From the NCBI RefSeq assembly GCF_003316765.1, contig NZ_NIJF01000060.1, positions 124,001-188,000 on the forward strand: 64,000 bases of DNA, written 5' to 3'. Source of the stretch: Bacillus sp. P14.5. Its GTDB lineage: Bacteria > Bacillota > Bacilli > Bacillales > Bacillaceae_B. Position 1 is the first letter of the stretch; each line of letters opens with the position of its first letter. Below the pieces are notes generated by a model that saw nothing but the letters and a program-made list of their open reading frames with translations, made no database searches and was not told the origin of the DNA. A program made the position numbers and the translations under genes. This document shows positions 27,304 through 36,702 of this stretch, piece after piece.

Positions 27304-28417
27304 GTGTCTAAAAAAAGTTTGCAATTCTGGCTGATACAAATTCTGTTGATAGTCACCATCGTATTTGTATCTACGAAAATCTCATTTCTGTTCGAACCCA
27401 TCACGTATTTTTTTTACAACCTTGTTTTTTCCGATTTTGATTACTTTGTTCCTGTATTTCCTATTGAACCCGATAGTGAAAATCCTGCAGCGGTATAAAG
27501 TACCAAGAATCGTTGCCATCTTGATCATTTATTTATTGATTGTCGGGCTTCTTGTGCTGGCGATCGGAAATCTTGTGCCCACAATTTCAAGACAGTTCAC
27601 GGCCCTGGCTAATGAACTCCCTTCTTATGCGACGCAGGCGTTTCAATACTTTGAAAACCTATCAAGATCGCCTGAGTTAAGAACGTTCATGAATGAACAG
27701 GCAGAGCTTTTGGATACAGCTCAGCAGAAACTGGTTGATTTTGCGAACAACCTGCCTACGGTTATCACCGGGAGCTTTCAAAATCTGCTTGGCCTGGTAG
27801 CGAACATCGCGATCATCCTGGTTACAGTGCCCCTCCTTCTTTTTTACATGTTTAAGGACGGACACAGATTCCCAGTCGCAGTTTCAAAGTTCTTGCCTGA
27901 AGAGTACAGGAAGGAAGCTTTAACCATCCTTAAAGAGACAGGCAGCACTCTTGCCGCCTATATCCAAGGGCAGGTGACAGTCGGGCTGTTCGTAGGGGTT
28001 CTGTCATTTATCGGTTATTTGATTATCGATTTAAGGTTTGCTCTGGTACTGGCCATTACGGTTTCAGTCACGAATATCATTCCTTACGTCGGACCGCTCA
28101 TTGGCGGAGCACCTGCTGTAATTGTTGGGCTGTTCGATTCACCCGGCAAGGCATTATTGGTTCTGCTCATTCTGGTCATTGCCCAGCAAGTGGAAGGCAA
28201 TATCCTGTCTCCCCTGATACTCGGCAAAACACTGGACACCCACCCTGCGACCATTGTTATACTATTATTGGCAGCAGGAAACATCGCGGGAGTTCTTGGA
28301 ATGATCTTGGCAGTACCAACTTATGCCGTCAGCAAGACTATCGTCATTAACTTGGTGAAGTTCCTGAAGGCACGTAAAGAAGCCAAACTCCGGGCTGAAC
28401 CTGGAATTGAAACTTAA
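27304..28417 (+). pseudogene. AI-2E family (YtvI/YueF-type) permease, frameshift in a T8 tract
   Basis: The gene begins at GTG 27304 behind AGAGGTC (VSKKSLQFWLIQILLIVTIV) and runs in that frame to FLFEPITYFF. A run of eight Ts at 27408-27415 shifts the frame; seven Ts would join it to TTLFFPILITLFLYFLLNP and the remaining 340 residues. The corrected product is 370 residues with about eight helices and the family motif TNIIPYVGPLIGG. Family members include AI-2 exporters and Na+/H+ antiporters. The long second frame (from 27365) has only an accidental start, so as read the protein is probably not made properly. Confidence 0.85.
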
Positions 28418-28429
28418 ATAAGGTTTAGA

Positions 28430-28466
28430 GAAGACAGATGGAACTGCTCATCTGTCTTCTTTCATG
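28430..28466 (+). terminator. Terminator after the AI-2E family gene
   Basis: AGAAGACAGATG and CATCTGTCTTCT form a 12-bp stem with a GAACTGCT loop, followed by TTC and a weak T run. Confidence 0.8.
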
Positions 28467-28584
28467 TTTCGAAATTTTTTTTGATTTTCCACATTCAAAC
28501 CATACTGTTGGATTACGCTTCTAATCCCCTGTCATCTATCAAAGCAAAAAAGAGAGAAGGAGTTACTCCCTCTCTCTCCACTCT

Positions 28585-31500
28585 TTATGCTGTTGCTTTC
28601 TCCCTCTTCTTCCTTCTGAAACGGTCAAACACTAGATACAGCATCGGTACAATCAGCAGTGTCAATATCGCTGAGAATAAGATACCGGAAATGATGGTGA
28701 CGGCCAGCGGTGTAAAGAGTGCGTCTCCGCTTACGGCTACCGGCAGCAGCGCGACAATGGATGTCAATGCTGTCAGCAGGATTGGGCGCAGTCTGGTGCG
28801 TCCCGCTTCGACCACTGCCTCTTTCACTTTCATGCCGTCCTTCAGTCCCTGCTCAATGAACTCGATCAGGACAATGGAGTTCCGTACCACGATACCAGTC
28901 AGTGAGACCATACCCATAACAGCAAGGAAGCTGATAGGTGTTTGTGTCACAAACAATCCAAGGATGGCGCCTGCGATAGCAAGGTAAACAGCAACCAATA
29001 CCAGGAAAGGAAGTGATAGTGAGTTGAATTGCAGGGCAATCAATAAATACACAAGGAAGATAACAATAATGAACAGGATGGTGATTTCAGAGAAGAAATC
29101 CTGCTGTGCTTCATTTTCTCCTCCAAGTGTCACGCTGTAATCGCTCTCCAATCCTTCCTTGACGTTGTCGACAATACTTTGTACATCTTCTTCGTATCCC
29201 TCTTCATTTTCAGGGAAAGCACGAATGGTGATCGCACGTTCTCCATCTTTGTGAGGAATTTGTTGAATTTCTTCTTGATTCTCTACAGTTACCAATTCAT
29301 CCAATGAGATCAGTGTCGGTGGACCAGCAGGATTTTCTCCGGCAGCTGGCAATTCAAGGGCCGATAAGTCAACTTCCCCTTCTTCCCCTGCAAGTACAAG
29401 GGTCATATCCCGCTTGGTGACACCATTATCAAAGGATTTCATCGGAATTCCTTCTGTAGCTAATCCAATTTGTTCACTTATCTGCTTTACAGTAATGCCG
29501 CTTTCTTCTAAGGCGTCCCGATCGGGAACGTATTGAATGGTTGGAGCAAACTCCCCTACGTTATCCACCACAAGATTGGTATCGAGTGAGCGGATTTCTT
29601 CCTGAAGTGTATCCCTTAGTTGGAGCAGTTTTTCTAACTCTGGACCTGAGACAGTGACTGTTACAGGAGCGCCCGCTGGAGGTCCCTGCTGGATCGTTTC
29701 CATGAATACTTCCGCATCAGGGTATTCACTTCTGAGCTTTTCTGTCCACTCATCAATCAATCCTTGAGCTGTTTGATTTTCACGATCTACACGCGCCACA
29801 ATCTGACCTGTGTTAGGCCCTGCATTTGATAATGAGCTGTTGAATAGGTTTGGCAGTCCAGTACCTGCAAAGACACTGGTTTCGTGGACACCTTCATCGT
29901 TTTTCAACATCTCTTCCATTTCAGCAAGTGTTTCTGACGTTTGATCTAATGTGGTTCCGATTGGCAAGGTCACATCGACCGTTACTTCCTCTCTGTCCGC
30001 TGAAGGGAAGAACTCAAATGGTGTCAGAACGACTAAACCAAAGATGGCTGTAGTGAACACCAAGCCAATCAAAGCTGTAATGAACGGCTTTTTTGAAAAC
30101 TTGGTTAGAACAGTATCAGCATAAAAATCAGCAAGCTTATCCAGCGGCTTTCCAAGAAAACCAGGGGAATCTGAGATTTTTTTGCTTGTTTTGCTGTAAA
30201 GTAGATATCTCATCACCGGTACGAAGATCAAGGCAACCAAAGTAGAAGCAATAATGGTCGTAATCAGTACTGTTGGCAATGCGCGGATAAATGCTCCGTT
30301 TCCTCCTGATAAAAATACCAGCGGAAGGAATGTGAAAACAATTGCGAAAGATGAAGTCACGATGCTGACCCATATTTCTTTTACACCTTTCACGGCACCC
30401 GCCAATGCCTTGTCTCCAAGTTTGTACCTCCTCTGGATATTATCATTGACGACAATGGAGTCATCAACTAGGATACCAAGTGCGATTATGGCTCCGATAA
30501 CCGAAATCTGGTTAAGGTCCACTTCTGCATAAGGAAGCGGAATCAAGCCCATCAAAACGGAAATCGGCACAGCGAGTGCGACAACCAAAGCACCTGAACC
30601 TGTCAAACCGAGTGATGTGGTGATGACAACAGCTACAACTGAAATGGCCAATGATAAAAATAGTCCATCAAATATGTCAGTTACAAGATTTGCCTGAGAA
30701 TAATAGGGAACCAGTTCCACGTTTTCAGGCAGTCCTTCTGCTAATTCCTCCACTTTGTCGCTCACTCTTTGATCGACAGTGGGGATATCTTCGCCAGACT
30801 GCACGTAAGCGGTAAACGAAATAGCAGGTTTTCCTTCAAAGGTAATTATGTCTTCTGCCTCTTTTGGCTGAGTTTCCACACTGGCAACATCACCCAGTAA
30901 GACTGTTTCACCTTGAGGGTTTTTCCCGACGAATACATCGTTCATTTCTTCTATTGTGGAAAAGTGCTCTACGGTCAGCTGGACAACCTTATTATCAATT
31001 TCTTGTTTTCCAAGAGGTGTAGGATAAAATTCATCATTGATTGCTGACATGACGCTGCCAACATTCAATCCAGCTTGTTTTAGGTCATCAGGCTGAAGTT
31101 CTATTAAAATTTCTTCCTCGGGCAGACCTTTTACCGTCACCCCTTCAACACCTGAAAGTTCTGAGACTTCGTCAGTCCAACGATCGAGTTCTGTCTTCAG
31201 TTCGAGAAGGTTCTCACGGCTCTCGCTGGTCAACTGATAGGAAACGATCGGCATCTTTACCGTTGATTCATTGATTTCCGTGTCAAAAACTTCTTCGGGG
31301 AAACTCGTGGAAGCATCCGAAACAGCTTGCCGCACATCCCCGAACACTTCTTTTTTGTCTGCGCCATCTTCTACCTCTACAATAATAGTAGAGAAGCCGG
31401 CAGCAGAAGAAGAACTCAGTTCCTTGATCCCATCTATTGTCTGCATAGAGTCTTCCAAAGGATTGGTGACTGTTCTTTCCACATTCTCTACAGTGGCTCC

Positions 31501-31650
31501 GGGGTAAACTGTAGATACGGTTCCAATATTGACGGTTGTTTCAGGTATTTCCCTCTGTGGGAGCTGTAAAAATGTAAAGATCCCTACAATCACAAATAAC
31601 AGCACAAAAATCAGTGTGATTCTGGATCGGTTCAATATTGCCTTTAACAT
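28585..31650 (-). CDS. swrC: RND efflux pump, SwrC-like
   Basis: 1021 residues from the ATG at 31650, which follows AAAGGAGG; the open frame extends to 31689 without a signal. Twelve membrane helices in the AcrB arrangement: helix 1 (ILNRSRITLIFVLLFVIVG), two large periplasmic-type loops, and helix 4 with the proton-relay LGILVDDSIVVND. In B. subtilis, SwrC (YerP) exports surfactin-like lipopeptides and confers self-resistance, and swrC is next to the tetR-type gene yerO exactly as here. Length is close to SwrC (1065). The name rests on family and context. Confidence 0.85.
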   Translation of the reverse strand: MLKAILNRSRITLIFVLLFVIVGIFTFLQLPQREIPETTVNIGTVSTVYPGATVENVERTVTNPLEDSMQTIDGIKELSSSSAAGFSTIIVEVEDGADKKEVFGDVRQAVSDASTSFPEEVFDTEINESTVKMPIVSYQLTSESRENLLELKTELDRWTDEVSELSGVEGVTVKGLPEEEILIELQPDDLKQAGLNVGSVMSAINDEFYPTPLGKQEIDNKVVQLTVEHFSTIEEMNDVFVGKNPQGETVLLGDVASVETQPKEAEDIITFEGKPAISFTAYVQSGEDIPTVDQRVSDKVEELAEGLPENVELVPYYSQANLVTDIFDGLFLSLAISVVAVVITTSLGLTGSGALVVALAVPISVLMGLIPLPYAEVDLNQISVIGAIIALGILVDDSIVVNDNIQRRYKLGDKALAGAVKGVKEIWVSIVTSSFAIVFTFLPLVFLSGGNGAFIRALPTVLITTIIASTLVALIFVPVMRYLLYSKTSKKISDSPGFLGKPLDKLADFYADTVLTKFSKKPFITALIGLVFTTAIFGLVVLTPFEFFPSADREEVTVDVTLPIGTTLDQTSETLAEMEEMLKNDEGVHETSVFAGTGLPNLFNSSLSNAGPNTGQIVARVDRENQTAQGLIDEWTEKLRSEYPDAEVFMETIQQGPPAGAPVTVTVSGPELEKLLQLRDTLQEEIRSLDTNLVVDNVGEFAPTIQYVPDRDALEESGITVKQISEQIGLATEGIPMKSFDNGVTKRDMTLVLAGEEGEVDLSALELPAAGENPAGPPTLISLDELVTVENQEEIQQIPHKDGERAITIRAFPENEEGYEEDVQSIVDNVKEGLESDYSVTLGGENEAQQDFFSEITILFIIVIFLVYLLIALQFNSLSLPFLVLVAVYLAIAGAILGLFVTQTPISFLAVMGMVSLTGIVVRNSIVLIEFIEQGLKDGMKVKEAVVEAGRTRLRPILLTALTSIVALLPVAVSGDALFTPLAVTIISGILFSAILTLLIVPMLYLVFDRFRRKKREKATA

Positions 31651-31673
31651 GTATAAACCTCCTTTGTTGTAAT

Positions 31674-31755
31674 TCGACCCATCGGTCAATGTTTAACAAT
31701 TTAAAATTGAGAATTGCTTATATAACAGTGTTTATAAAGGTGACTCATTAGTCAT
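31674..31755 (-). promoter_or_regulatory. Candidate TetR operators between swrC and its regulator
   Basis: Two dyads lie upstream of swrC: GACCGATGGGTC (GACC-N4-GGTC) about 25 bases before the ATG, and TGACTCATTAGTCA (TGACT-N4-AGTCA) at 31741-31754. The first sits where a repressor would block initiation. They are not the same sequence, so only one may be the true site. Confidence 0.45.
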
Positions 31756-31980
31756 TCTACAGCCTTTCGATAGATAGTCAAGAATTAATGTGCAGCTTTT
31801 ACAAAGAAAACACATTTGGGTTTCTGGAATCACATGAATCAACGGACCTTTCGGAAAGCTGATATAAGATAATGGAAGTTATGCTATAATTAGGTGATTT
31901 GACGAAAGGCCTCTGAACCGCTAAGTAAATATGACCTATACCTAAAAATAGATCTGAATGTATAAAGGATGGTGAATGCG

Positions 31981-32859
31981 ATGAATAAACGAAAAGCGAT
32001 ATTGGAAACGGCTGTAGAACTCTTCGCCGAACATGGATATGCTCAGACTTCGATGCAGCAGATTGCTGACAGTATCGGCATATCGAAAGGTTCGCTGTAT
32101 TCATTCTTTCAATCCAAGGAAGATTTAATCATTTCAATTTATGAACACTATCAGCAGCTGGTTTTTGAAAGAGCCTATGTAGTGGGCTTGGATGGAAATC
32201 TGCCTGATGAAGAAAGACTTGCAAAGCAATTTCAGGTGCAGTTTGAAGGCATTCTGGAATATAAGTCTTATATGAAAATGCATATGAGGGGCGACACAGC
32301 TAAAAACAGTGATAAACTAGCGGCCATGGAACACAGGATGAGAGGCCGGTTATTCAGCTGGCTGGAGCATAATCTCCTGCAAATGTATGGTGATAAGATT
32401 CTGCCCTACAAATGGGATCTGATGTGGATGGCACAATCCATTTATTCCTCTTATATGATGCTGCTCATTTCAACTGACAGCGGACTGCAGCCTTCTAAGC
32501 TGGGAGAACACATCGTCAGGCAAATCTCGATTCTTGCTCAGGATTACTTTAAAGGAAACAGCTCTCCCCTTCTGGATGACGAAATCATGCAGCCATTCTC
32601 AGTGAATATGGACCGCCAGGGGGCCTTCATTTCATTTGAAAAACGGGAAGAGGCATGGAAAAAGCTATATGATAAAATTCATTCTTTGGGTGAAGCTTCT
32701 GAGAATTACCTAAGTATGGCCGACCGTATTTCCGAAGAATGCCGAAAATCTAAACCGGATGAACTGATCATAAAGGGAATGTTCCGGCTGCTCTCTGATA
32801 AAGAGGAGCTTAGGCAGGAAGCGATGGAATTGGAGGAAGAACTGCTCTCGCAGCATTGA
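31981..32859 (+). CDS. yerO: TetR/AcrR family regulator, YerO-like
   Basis: 292 residues from the ATG at 31981, nine bases after AAAGGATGG; an in-frame ATG at 31969 overlaps that site. The DNA-binding domain is ILETAVELFAEHGYAQTSMQQIADSIGISKGSLYSFFQSKEDL. The ligand domain is long (about 230 residues), as in B. subtilis YerO (289). Divergent from swrC, so it most likely represses the pump and responds to a pumped compound. Confidence 0.85.
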   Translation: MNKRKAILETAVELFAEHGYAQTSMQQIADSIGISKGSLYSFFQSKEDLIISIYEHYQQLVFERAYVVGLDGNLPDEERLAKQFQVQFEGILEYKSYMKMHMRGDTAKNSDKLAAMEHRMRGRLFSWLEHNLLQMYGDKILPYKWDLMWMAQSIYSSYMMLLISTDSGLQPSKLGEHIVRQISILAQDYFKGNSSPLLDDEIMQPFSVNMDRQGAFISFEKREEAWKKLYDKIHSLGEASENYLSMADRISEECRKSKPDELIIKGMFRLLSDKEELRQEAMELEEELLSQH

Positions 32860-33351
32860 AATGCGGAGCAGAGCTAAATACTGCGATTTCAGGGTGATCC
32901 TTAAAACAAGAATACGCTTTTCATAGTTACGAACTGAGCGCCTTAATTGGATTATAAATGATTACTGGAATATCAGAACAATATAAAAAAGCAGAAAGCA
33001 CCCACTACTATTTTGACCATGGATCTTGTCAGCTTGTAAATCAGGGTGCTTTTTTGCTGCTTTTTTTGAAAAAAATTTAAGTCGCTGAAATAATTGCTGT
33101 AATTTTAACCATATGGTTAAAATAATTTTGATTTCGAAGGTTACTCCTTTAACAGAAGTCTTCTCAATTAATTTGTGCATTGTTTGGTTTCATTGGTGAA
33201 TGTCATTCTTGTCTAGAAAAATCACACAAGCTTTTACTGTCAGCCATTTCCCCTTTTTCCTCATAGTATAAGGTCTTTTAGTATGAAGACTGTAAGTTTT
33301 ACGGTATACTTGCATGTGCGTTCTGTAATTATCTGTAAGGGGGTGAACATT
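32860..33351. other. Intergenic region with one long hairpin
   Basis: About 490 bases without a gene. At 32981-33065, AAAAAAGCAGAAAGCACCC pairs with GGGTGCTTTTTTGCTGCTTT across a 41-base loop, ending in a T run. It probably terminates the tetR transcript, although the loop is unusually long. A second short dyad, TTTTAACCATATGGTTAAAA, is at 33104-33123 (a perfect palindrome, possibly a binding site). Confidence 0.5.
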
Positions 33352-34194
33352 ATGAGCTTTTCTCAAGCAACCAATTACTCTTCCATAGAGGAAGCTTCAA
33401 AGGATGTATTGGAGCTGATCAGTAAATTTGTTGATGTGAATACGTTCTTTGTAGCTAAAAACGATAAGAAAAATGTTGATATCATACAATCATTCAATCG
33501 AGAAGACGCAGTGCTGGAAGCAGGATTCAAAACTTTTTACCGTGATTCCTACTGACAATTCATCGTCAGAGGTGGTCGTGAACCACTTATCATAGAAGAT
33601 TTATTAAAGTTTGAGGAAACAAGCAATATGGAAGTAACAAAGAATCTTGGAGGCGGCTCCTTGATTGGTATGCCCATCTACTATAGTGATGGAACCAACT
33701 TCGGTACACTCTGCGGAATGGATTTGCGCCCTCATCATTTCACCGAAGAACATATTTCTTTATTCAAGGCTATGGCAAAGCTGCTTGAGAATGTTTTGAA
33801 TCTTGAAAGAGCGAACCACAAAGTACAAGCTCTCTCTGCTCCTCTTGTGCCCATATCCGATACAGTGGCGATACTGCCGGTCATTGGGGATGTAGATGAG
33901 GAACGTACCAATAGAATTATGGAACATTCATTATCCCAGAGCCTGAAACAAGGCTTGGAGTATATGATTTTTGACCTATCAGGATTGGTTACCATTGATG
34001 AATGCAGTGCTTTTAATCTCTTAAAAATCGGGCAGTCACTAAAGTTGCTCGGTGTTCGCATGATAATAACGGGAGTGCGTCCTGAACTAGCCTTGAAAGC
34101 TGTTCAATCAGGAAGTGACCTGGATCGTATACATACTGAATCCAATCTGAGTGACGCTTTGCGTTCTATAGGGTATCATCTTGAAAAAAGATAA
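33352..34194 (+). pseudogene. GAF-STAS stress-signalling protein with in-frame TGA
   Basis: From ATG 33352 (AAGGGGGTGAACATT upstream) the frame encodes a GAF domain (YSSIEEASKDVLELISKFVDVNTFF). At codon 68 it meets TGA (33553-33555) after YRDSY, yet the frame continues unbroken with QFIVRGGREPLIIED, GMPIYYSDGTNFGTLCGMDL (end of GAF) and a C-terminal STAS domain (VAILPVIGDVDEERTNRIME, MIFDLSGLVTIDECSAFNLLKI). The full reading is 280 residues with one stop. RsbR-type GAF/STAS proteins feed the general stress response; the phosphorylatable threonine equivalent may be in LVTIDE. The TGA falls where GAF relatives often have cysteine (recollection, not aligned here). Confidence 0.8.
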
Positions 34195-34508
34195 AAGGCA
34201 AAAAAGATTTAATTCATAACTGCGTATTTAATCTTATAAAGCATGTATGTATACTCTGCCAAATAAACCGCTTGGATCATATTTCCAAGCGGTTTATTCA
34301 TTATTTATCAGAGGAGGGCATAAATAGCTTCAGGCTTCCCCTCGACTGCTGGAATACAACCATCAACACACCCAGGACCCAGCCCAGCTCAAATCCAGAT
34401 AAAGCACTACTTTATATCCCCTATTCCTTTTCAAATAGAAGAACTGAGTATCAAAACACTTTAAATTTTCGGTTAGAAGGATGGGTTATTTATTATTATT
34501 TAGTGGCT
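34195..34508. other. Convergent intergenic region
   Basis: Contains the terminator at 34262 and then about 200 AT-rich bases in which nothing else is apparent. Confidence 0.5.
34262..34304. terminator. Terminator between GAF-STAS and isochorismatase genes
   Basis: AATAAACCGCTTGGA and TCCAAGCGGTTTATT form a 15-bp stem with a TCATATT loop. The A- and T-rich flanks allow it to work from both sides, which fits the convergent genes. Confidence 0.85.
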
Positions 34509-35069
34509 CTATTCCCTATAAGAATTATGGGTCGGCTGGAACAACTCTTCGTCGGATTTCCTTACTATTGAAAAGTTCTCTACATTATAATGCCCATGAA
34601 GAGTTTCGTTGTGATGCTGTATTATCTGTGCTGCACTTAAACTTTTACTATCAGGTGTCGAATGTCCATCGGCTACCAAGGTCACATCCAGGCCATTGAT
34701 CGTTGCTGTTCTGACGGCAGTATCGATACAATGCTGAGTGGCACAACCCATTATGGCGACATGCTGTATTTCCAGGGATTGCAGGTGATTCAATAGCCCA
34801 GTGCCATGGAACGAATTTGTGGCAGATTTATCAAAAATAATGCTGTTTTCTGGAACGCGTATTCCCTCATGAATCTGAAACCCTTTTCCCTCACCTTGCC
34901 CCACGTCGGTGTCTCTTACGAAAACAACCGGGATATCAGAACCTAATGCTTTTCCGATGACAAGGTTGATCGTTTCTACCAGTTGTCCTTTCCTGTAAAC
35001 AGGCTGCTCTTCTTTATTTCCTTCTATTAATTCCTGTTGCGCGTCGATTATTAACAATAATTGATTCAT
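34509..35069 (-). CDS. Cysteine hydrolase, isochorismatase family
   Basis: 186 residues. The catalytic triad is visible: Asp9 in LLIIDAQQ, Lys81 in FDKSATNSF, and Cys114 in MGCATQHCID. The family includes nicotinamidase, isochorismatase and N-carbamoyl hydrolases; the substrate here is not clear. AAAAGGGG precedes the ATG. Monocistronic. Confidence 0.9.
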   Translation of the reverse strand: MNQLLLIIDAQQELIEGNKEEQPVYRKGQLVETINLVIGKALGSDIPVVFVRDTDVGQGEGKGFQIHEGIRVPENSIIFDKSATNSFHGTGLLNHLQSLEIQHVAIMGCATQHCIDTAVRTATINGLDVTLVADGHSTPDSKSLSAAQIIQHHNETLHGHYNVENFSIVRKSDEELFQPTHNSYRE

Positions 35070-35244
35070 CGTTTTCCCCTTTTCTTTTTGTTAGATGCCA
35101 TACTAACGTACCCTTAACACTGTGCTTTCTTCTTTTAATTGTACGTTTCTATTTACAGCAACTCAGTCACTCTGTCCTTCAATCCAGTGACCAGTATCTT
35201 CCCGATAACCTTCCCTTTTATACTGTCATGGATATCAGGTGTTA

Positions 35245-35646
35245 TCAACTTTCTTCTTCAACATCTGCTAAAGAATCTCCTGTCAGCAGTTCATAGAATG
35301 ATTCTGCTTCTTCATGAAGAATGACCGCTCTTTCATTTCCATCTTTACTCGGTCTGACCATTTCGATCGAGTTGTCTCTAGTGTGAAGGAGAACATCAAC
35401 CATTTGATCGTTAAGGGTAAACATCAAGTCTGTTCCAGTATAAAGATCAATCTTGCTCCATCTTTCGTTTTCGAGTGTCGTTTCTAATCTTTCAATATCG
35501 TTTTTGTTTGTTATGGAACGAACGGTTTCAACTGTTGTGCCTTCTTCCACTTTTTCAACGATGATTTCCTGGTTTTGATCAGGCTGGCTGCAACCAGCTA
35601 AGCTAAAAAGTATGGCTAATGAAGTGATAATAAGTTTATGTTTGAT
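35245..35646 (-). CDS. Small lipoprotein with apparent ATC start
   Basis: About 133 residues. The signal peptide is KHKLIITSLAILFSLAGC with the lipobox LAGC, so the mature protein is anchored by Cys at the outer face of the membrane. The ribosome binding site AAAGGGGGA is placed correctly for the codon ATC at 35646, where a relative would have ATG (reading ATG AAA CAT AAA). The only other in-frame start, TTG at 35664, overlaps the front of the ribosome binding site. Either a start-codon mutation, a rare ATC start or a sequence error. The C-terminal half is acidic; function unknown. Confidence 0.6.
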   Translation of the reverse strand: MKHKLIITSLAILFSLAGCSQPDQNQEIIVEKVEEGTTVETVRSITNKNDIERLETTLENERWSKIDLYTGTDLMFTLNDQMVDVLLHTRDNSIEMVRPSKDGNERAVILHEEAESFYELLTGDSLADVEEES

Positions 35647-35931
35647 GGTAAGTCCCCCTTTCAAAAATTACAAGTTTAGTAGACATCCATCTAGGAAATT
35701 TCCAGATAAATATCTAGAAACTCTCAATCCTTGAGAATTGCTTGGAAGTTATCTTATGATTGGCTCGTGTAGTTATCATTACTAATTTTACCATAAATAA
35801 CAATGTTTAGATGAATGAATCTTGATAGGCCTTTCTACATTTGGGTTTTGGAAGTTATGGGTTGCCCTTCTATAAATATGTATTTACAAAAAAGCAGAAC
35901 AAGGTAATCCTTGTCCCACTTTAAAACATCT

Positions 35932-36468
35932 TTATTCTTCACAGCTGGTAGAATACAAAATCGGCACATCACAGAGCGATTCCACCATGACATCGGCAAA
36001 TACGTTTGCTGCTACGCCGGTGAAAGTGTTGCATAGGTTTGAGATATCATCATTGAAAAATTGAATCACTTCCGGAGTGAATACAGGATAAACCGCATCC
36101 GGCTCTCCAGGGATTTGAGGCTTCACCACTACTTCCACAAAATAAGGGTTGCCGGATAGAGCTGTTTCCATCAGTGCTGCTACTGTAAATGGGCTTAAAG
36201 GACAAGGCAGTGGATTGACAATCTCTTGATCTCCATTGACAACCACAACATTTACTGTGATATTTCCAAATTCCACTGAGGATTTCAAAAGCGTTGCCAG
36301 CGCAATGGCCTTTTGGTTATCAGAAACGGTCACCAATGCTATAAAAGTCGAATCGACTGGTATAAGCGGGCCGACCGTCACTTCCGGGTCCTCACCTATC
36401 GAGAACTTCAGTTCATTAAAGTATGTGATCCACGGAGGTGATAATTGAATATCTAGTGAATTTTCCAT
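35932..36468 (-). CDS. Hypothetical protein with C-terminal Cys-rich end
   Basis: 178 residues behind TAGGAGGAATTTATTC. No signal peptide or membrane segment. It is hydrophobic and beta-prone throughout (FIALVTVSDNQKAIALATLL, ITVNVVVVNGDQEI), with cysteines near the end (SNLCN, ESLCDVPILYSTSCEE). The composition recalls spore outer-layer proteins, but this is only an impression. Not recognised. Confidence 0.6.
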   Translation of the reverse strand: MENSLDIQLSPPWITYFNELKFSIGEDPEVTVGPLIPVDSTFIALVTVSDNQKAIALATLLKSSVEFGNITVNVVVVNGDQEIVNPLPCPLSPFTVAALMETALSGNPYFVEVVVKPQIPGEPDAVYPVFTPEVIQFFNDDISNLCNTFTGVAANVFADVMVESLCDVPILYSTSCEE

Positions 36469-36592
36469 GTGAATAAATTCCTCCTAATTTTACTAGTGAG
36501 TGTTACATAATATAGTATTCATAGAGTAGGAAATAGTGTGGGACAACCATCTTTGATAATAGATAGAGTTTGATATTGTGTCTTTAACACTG

Positions 36593-36650
36593 TAAAGCAT
36601 GAAAAGGGACAGTCCCTTTTCATGCGGTGATACATTAAAGCGCAATGCTC
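36593..36650. repeat. GGGACAGTCCC palindrome element, single copy
   Basis: AAAGCATGAAAAGGGACAGT and its mirror CCCTTTTCATGC make a long stem, followed by GGTGATACATTAAAGCGC. The same core and trailing GGTAACGCAT motif occur twice at 41865-41955. Dispersed repeats of this kind are common in Bacillaceae genomes (general recollection). Confidence 0.7.
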
Positions 36651-36654
36651 CTTC

Positions 36655-36692
36655 TCAAAAAAAAGGATGAGCCGCTATTCACGGCTCACCCT
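36655..36692 (-). terminator. Terminator of the FtsX-type ABC operon
   Basis: On the minus strand GTGAGCCGTGAATAGCGGCTCATC folds around a central loop and runs into eight Ts. Confidence 0.85.
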
Positions 36693-36702
36693 GGTCTATC
36701 CT

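Noticed and set aside
33553..33555. Selenocysteine codon in the GAF-STAS gene
   Set aside because: No SECIS-like stem is evident after the TGA, and Bacillus species generally lack the selenocysteine machinery. A nonsense mutation or error is simpler.
34272..34700. Plus-strand open frames after the terminator at 34262
   Set aside because: No ribosome binding sites, low-complexity products, and they run into the antisense of the isochorismatase gene.
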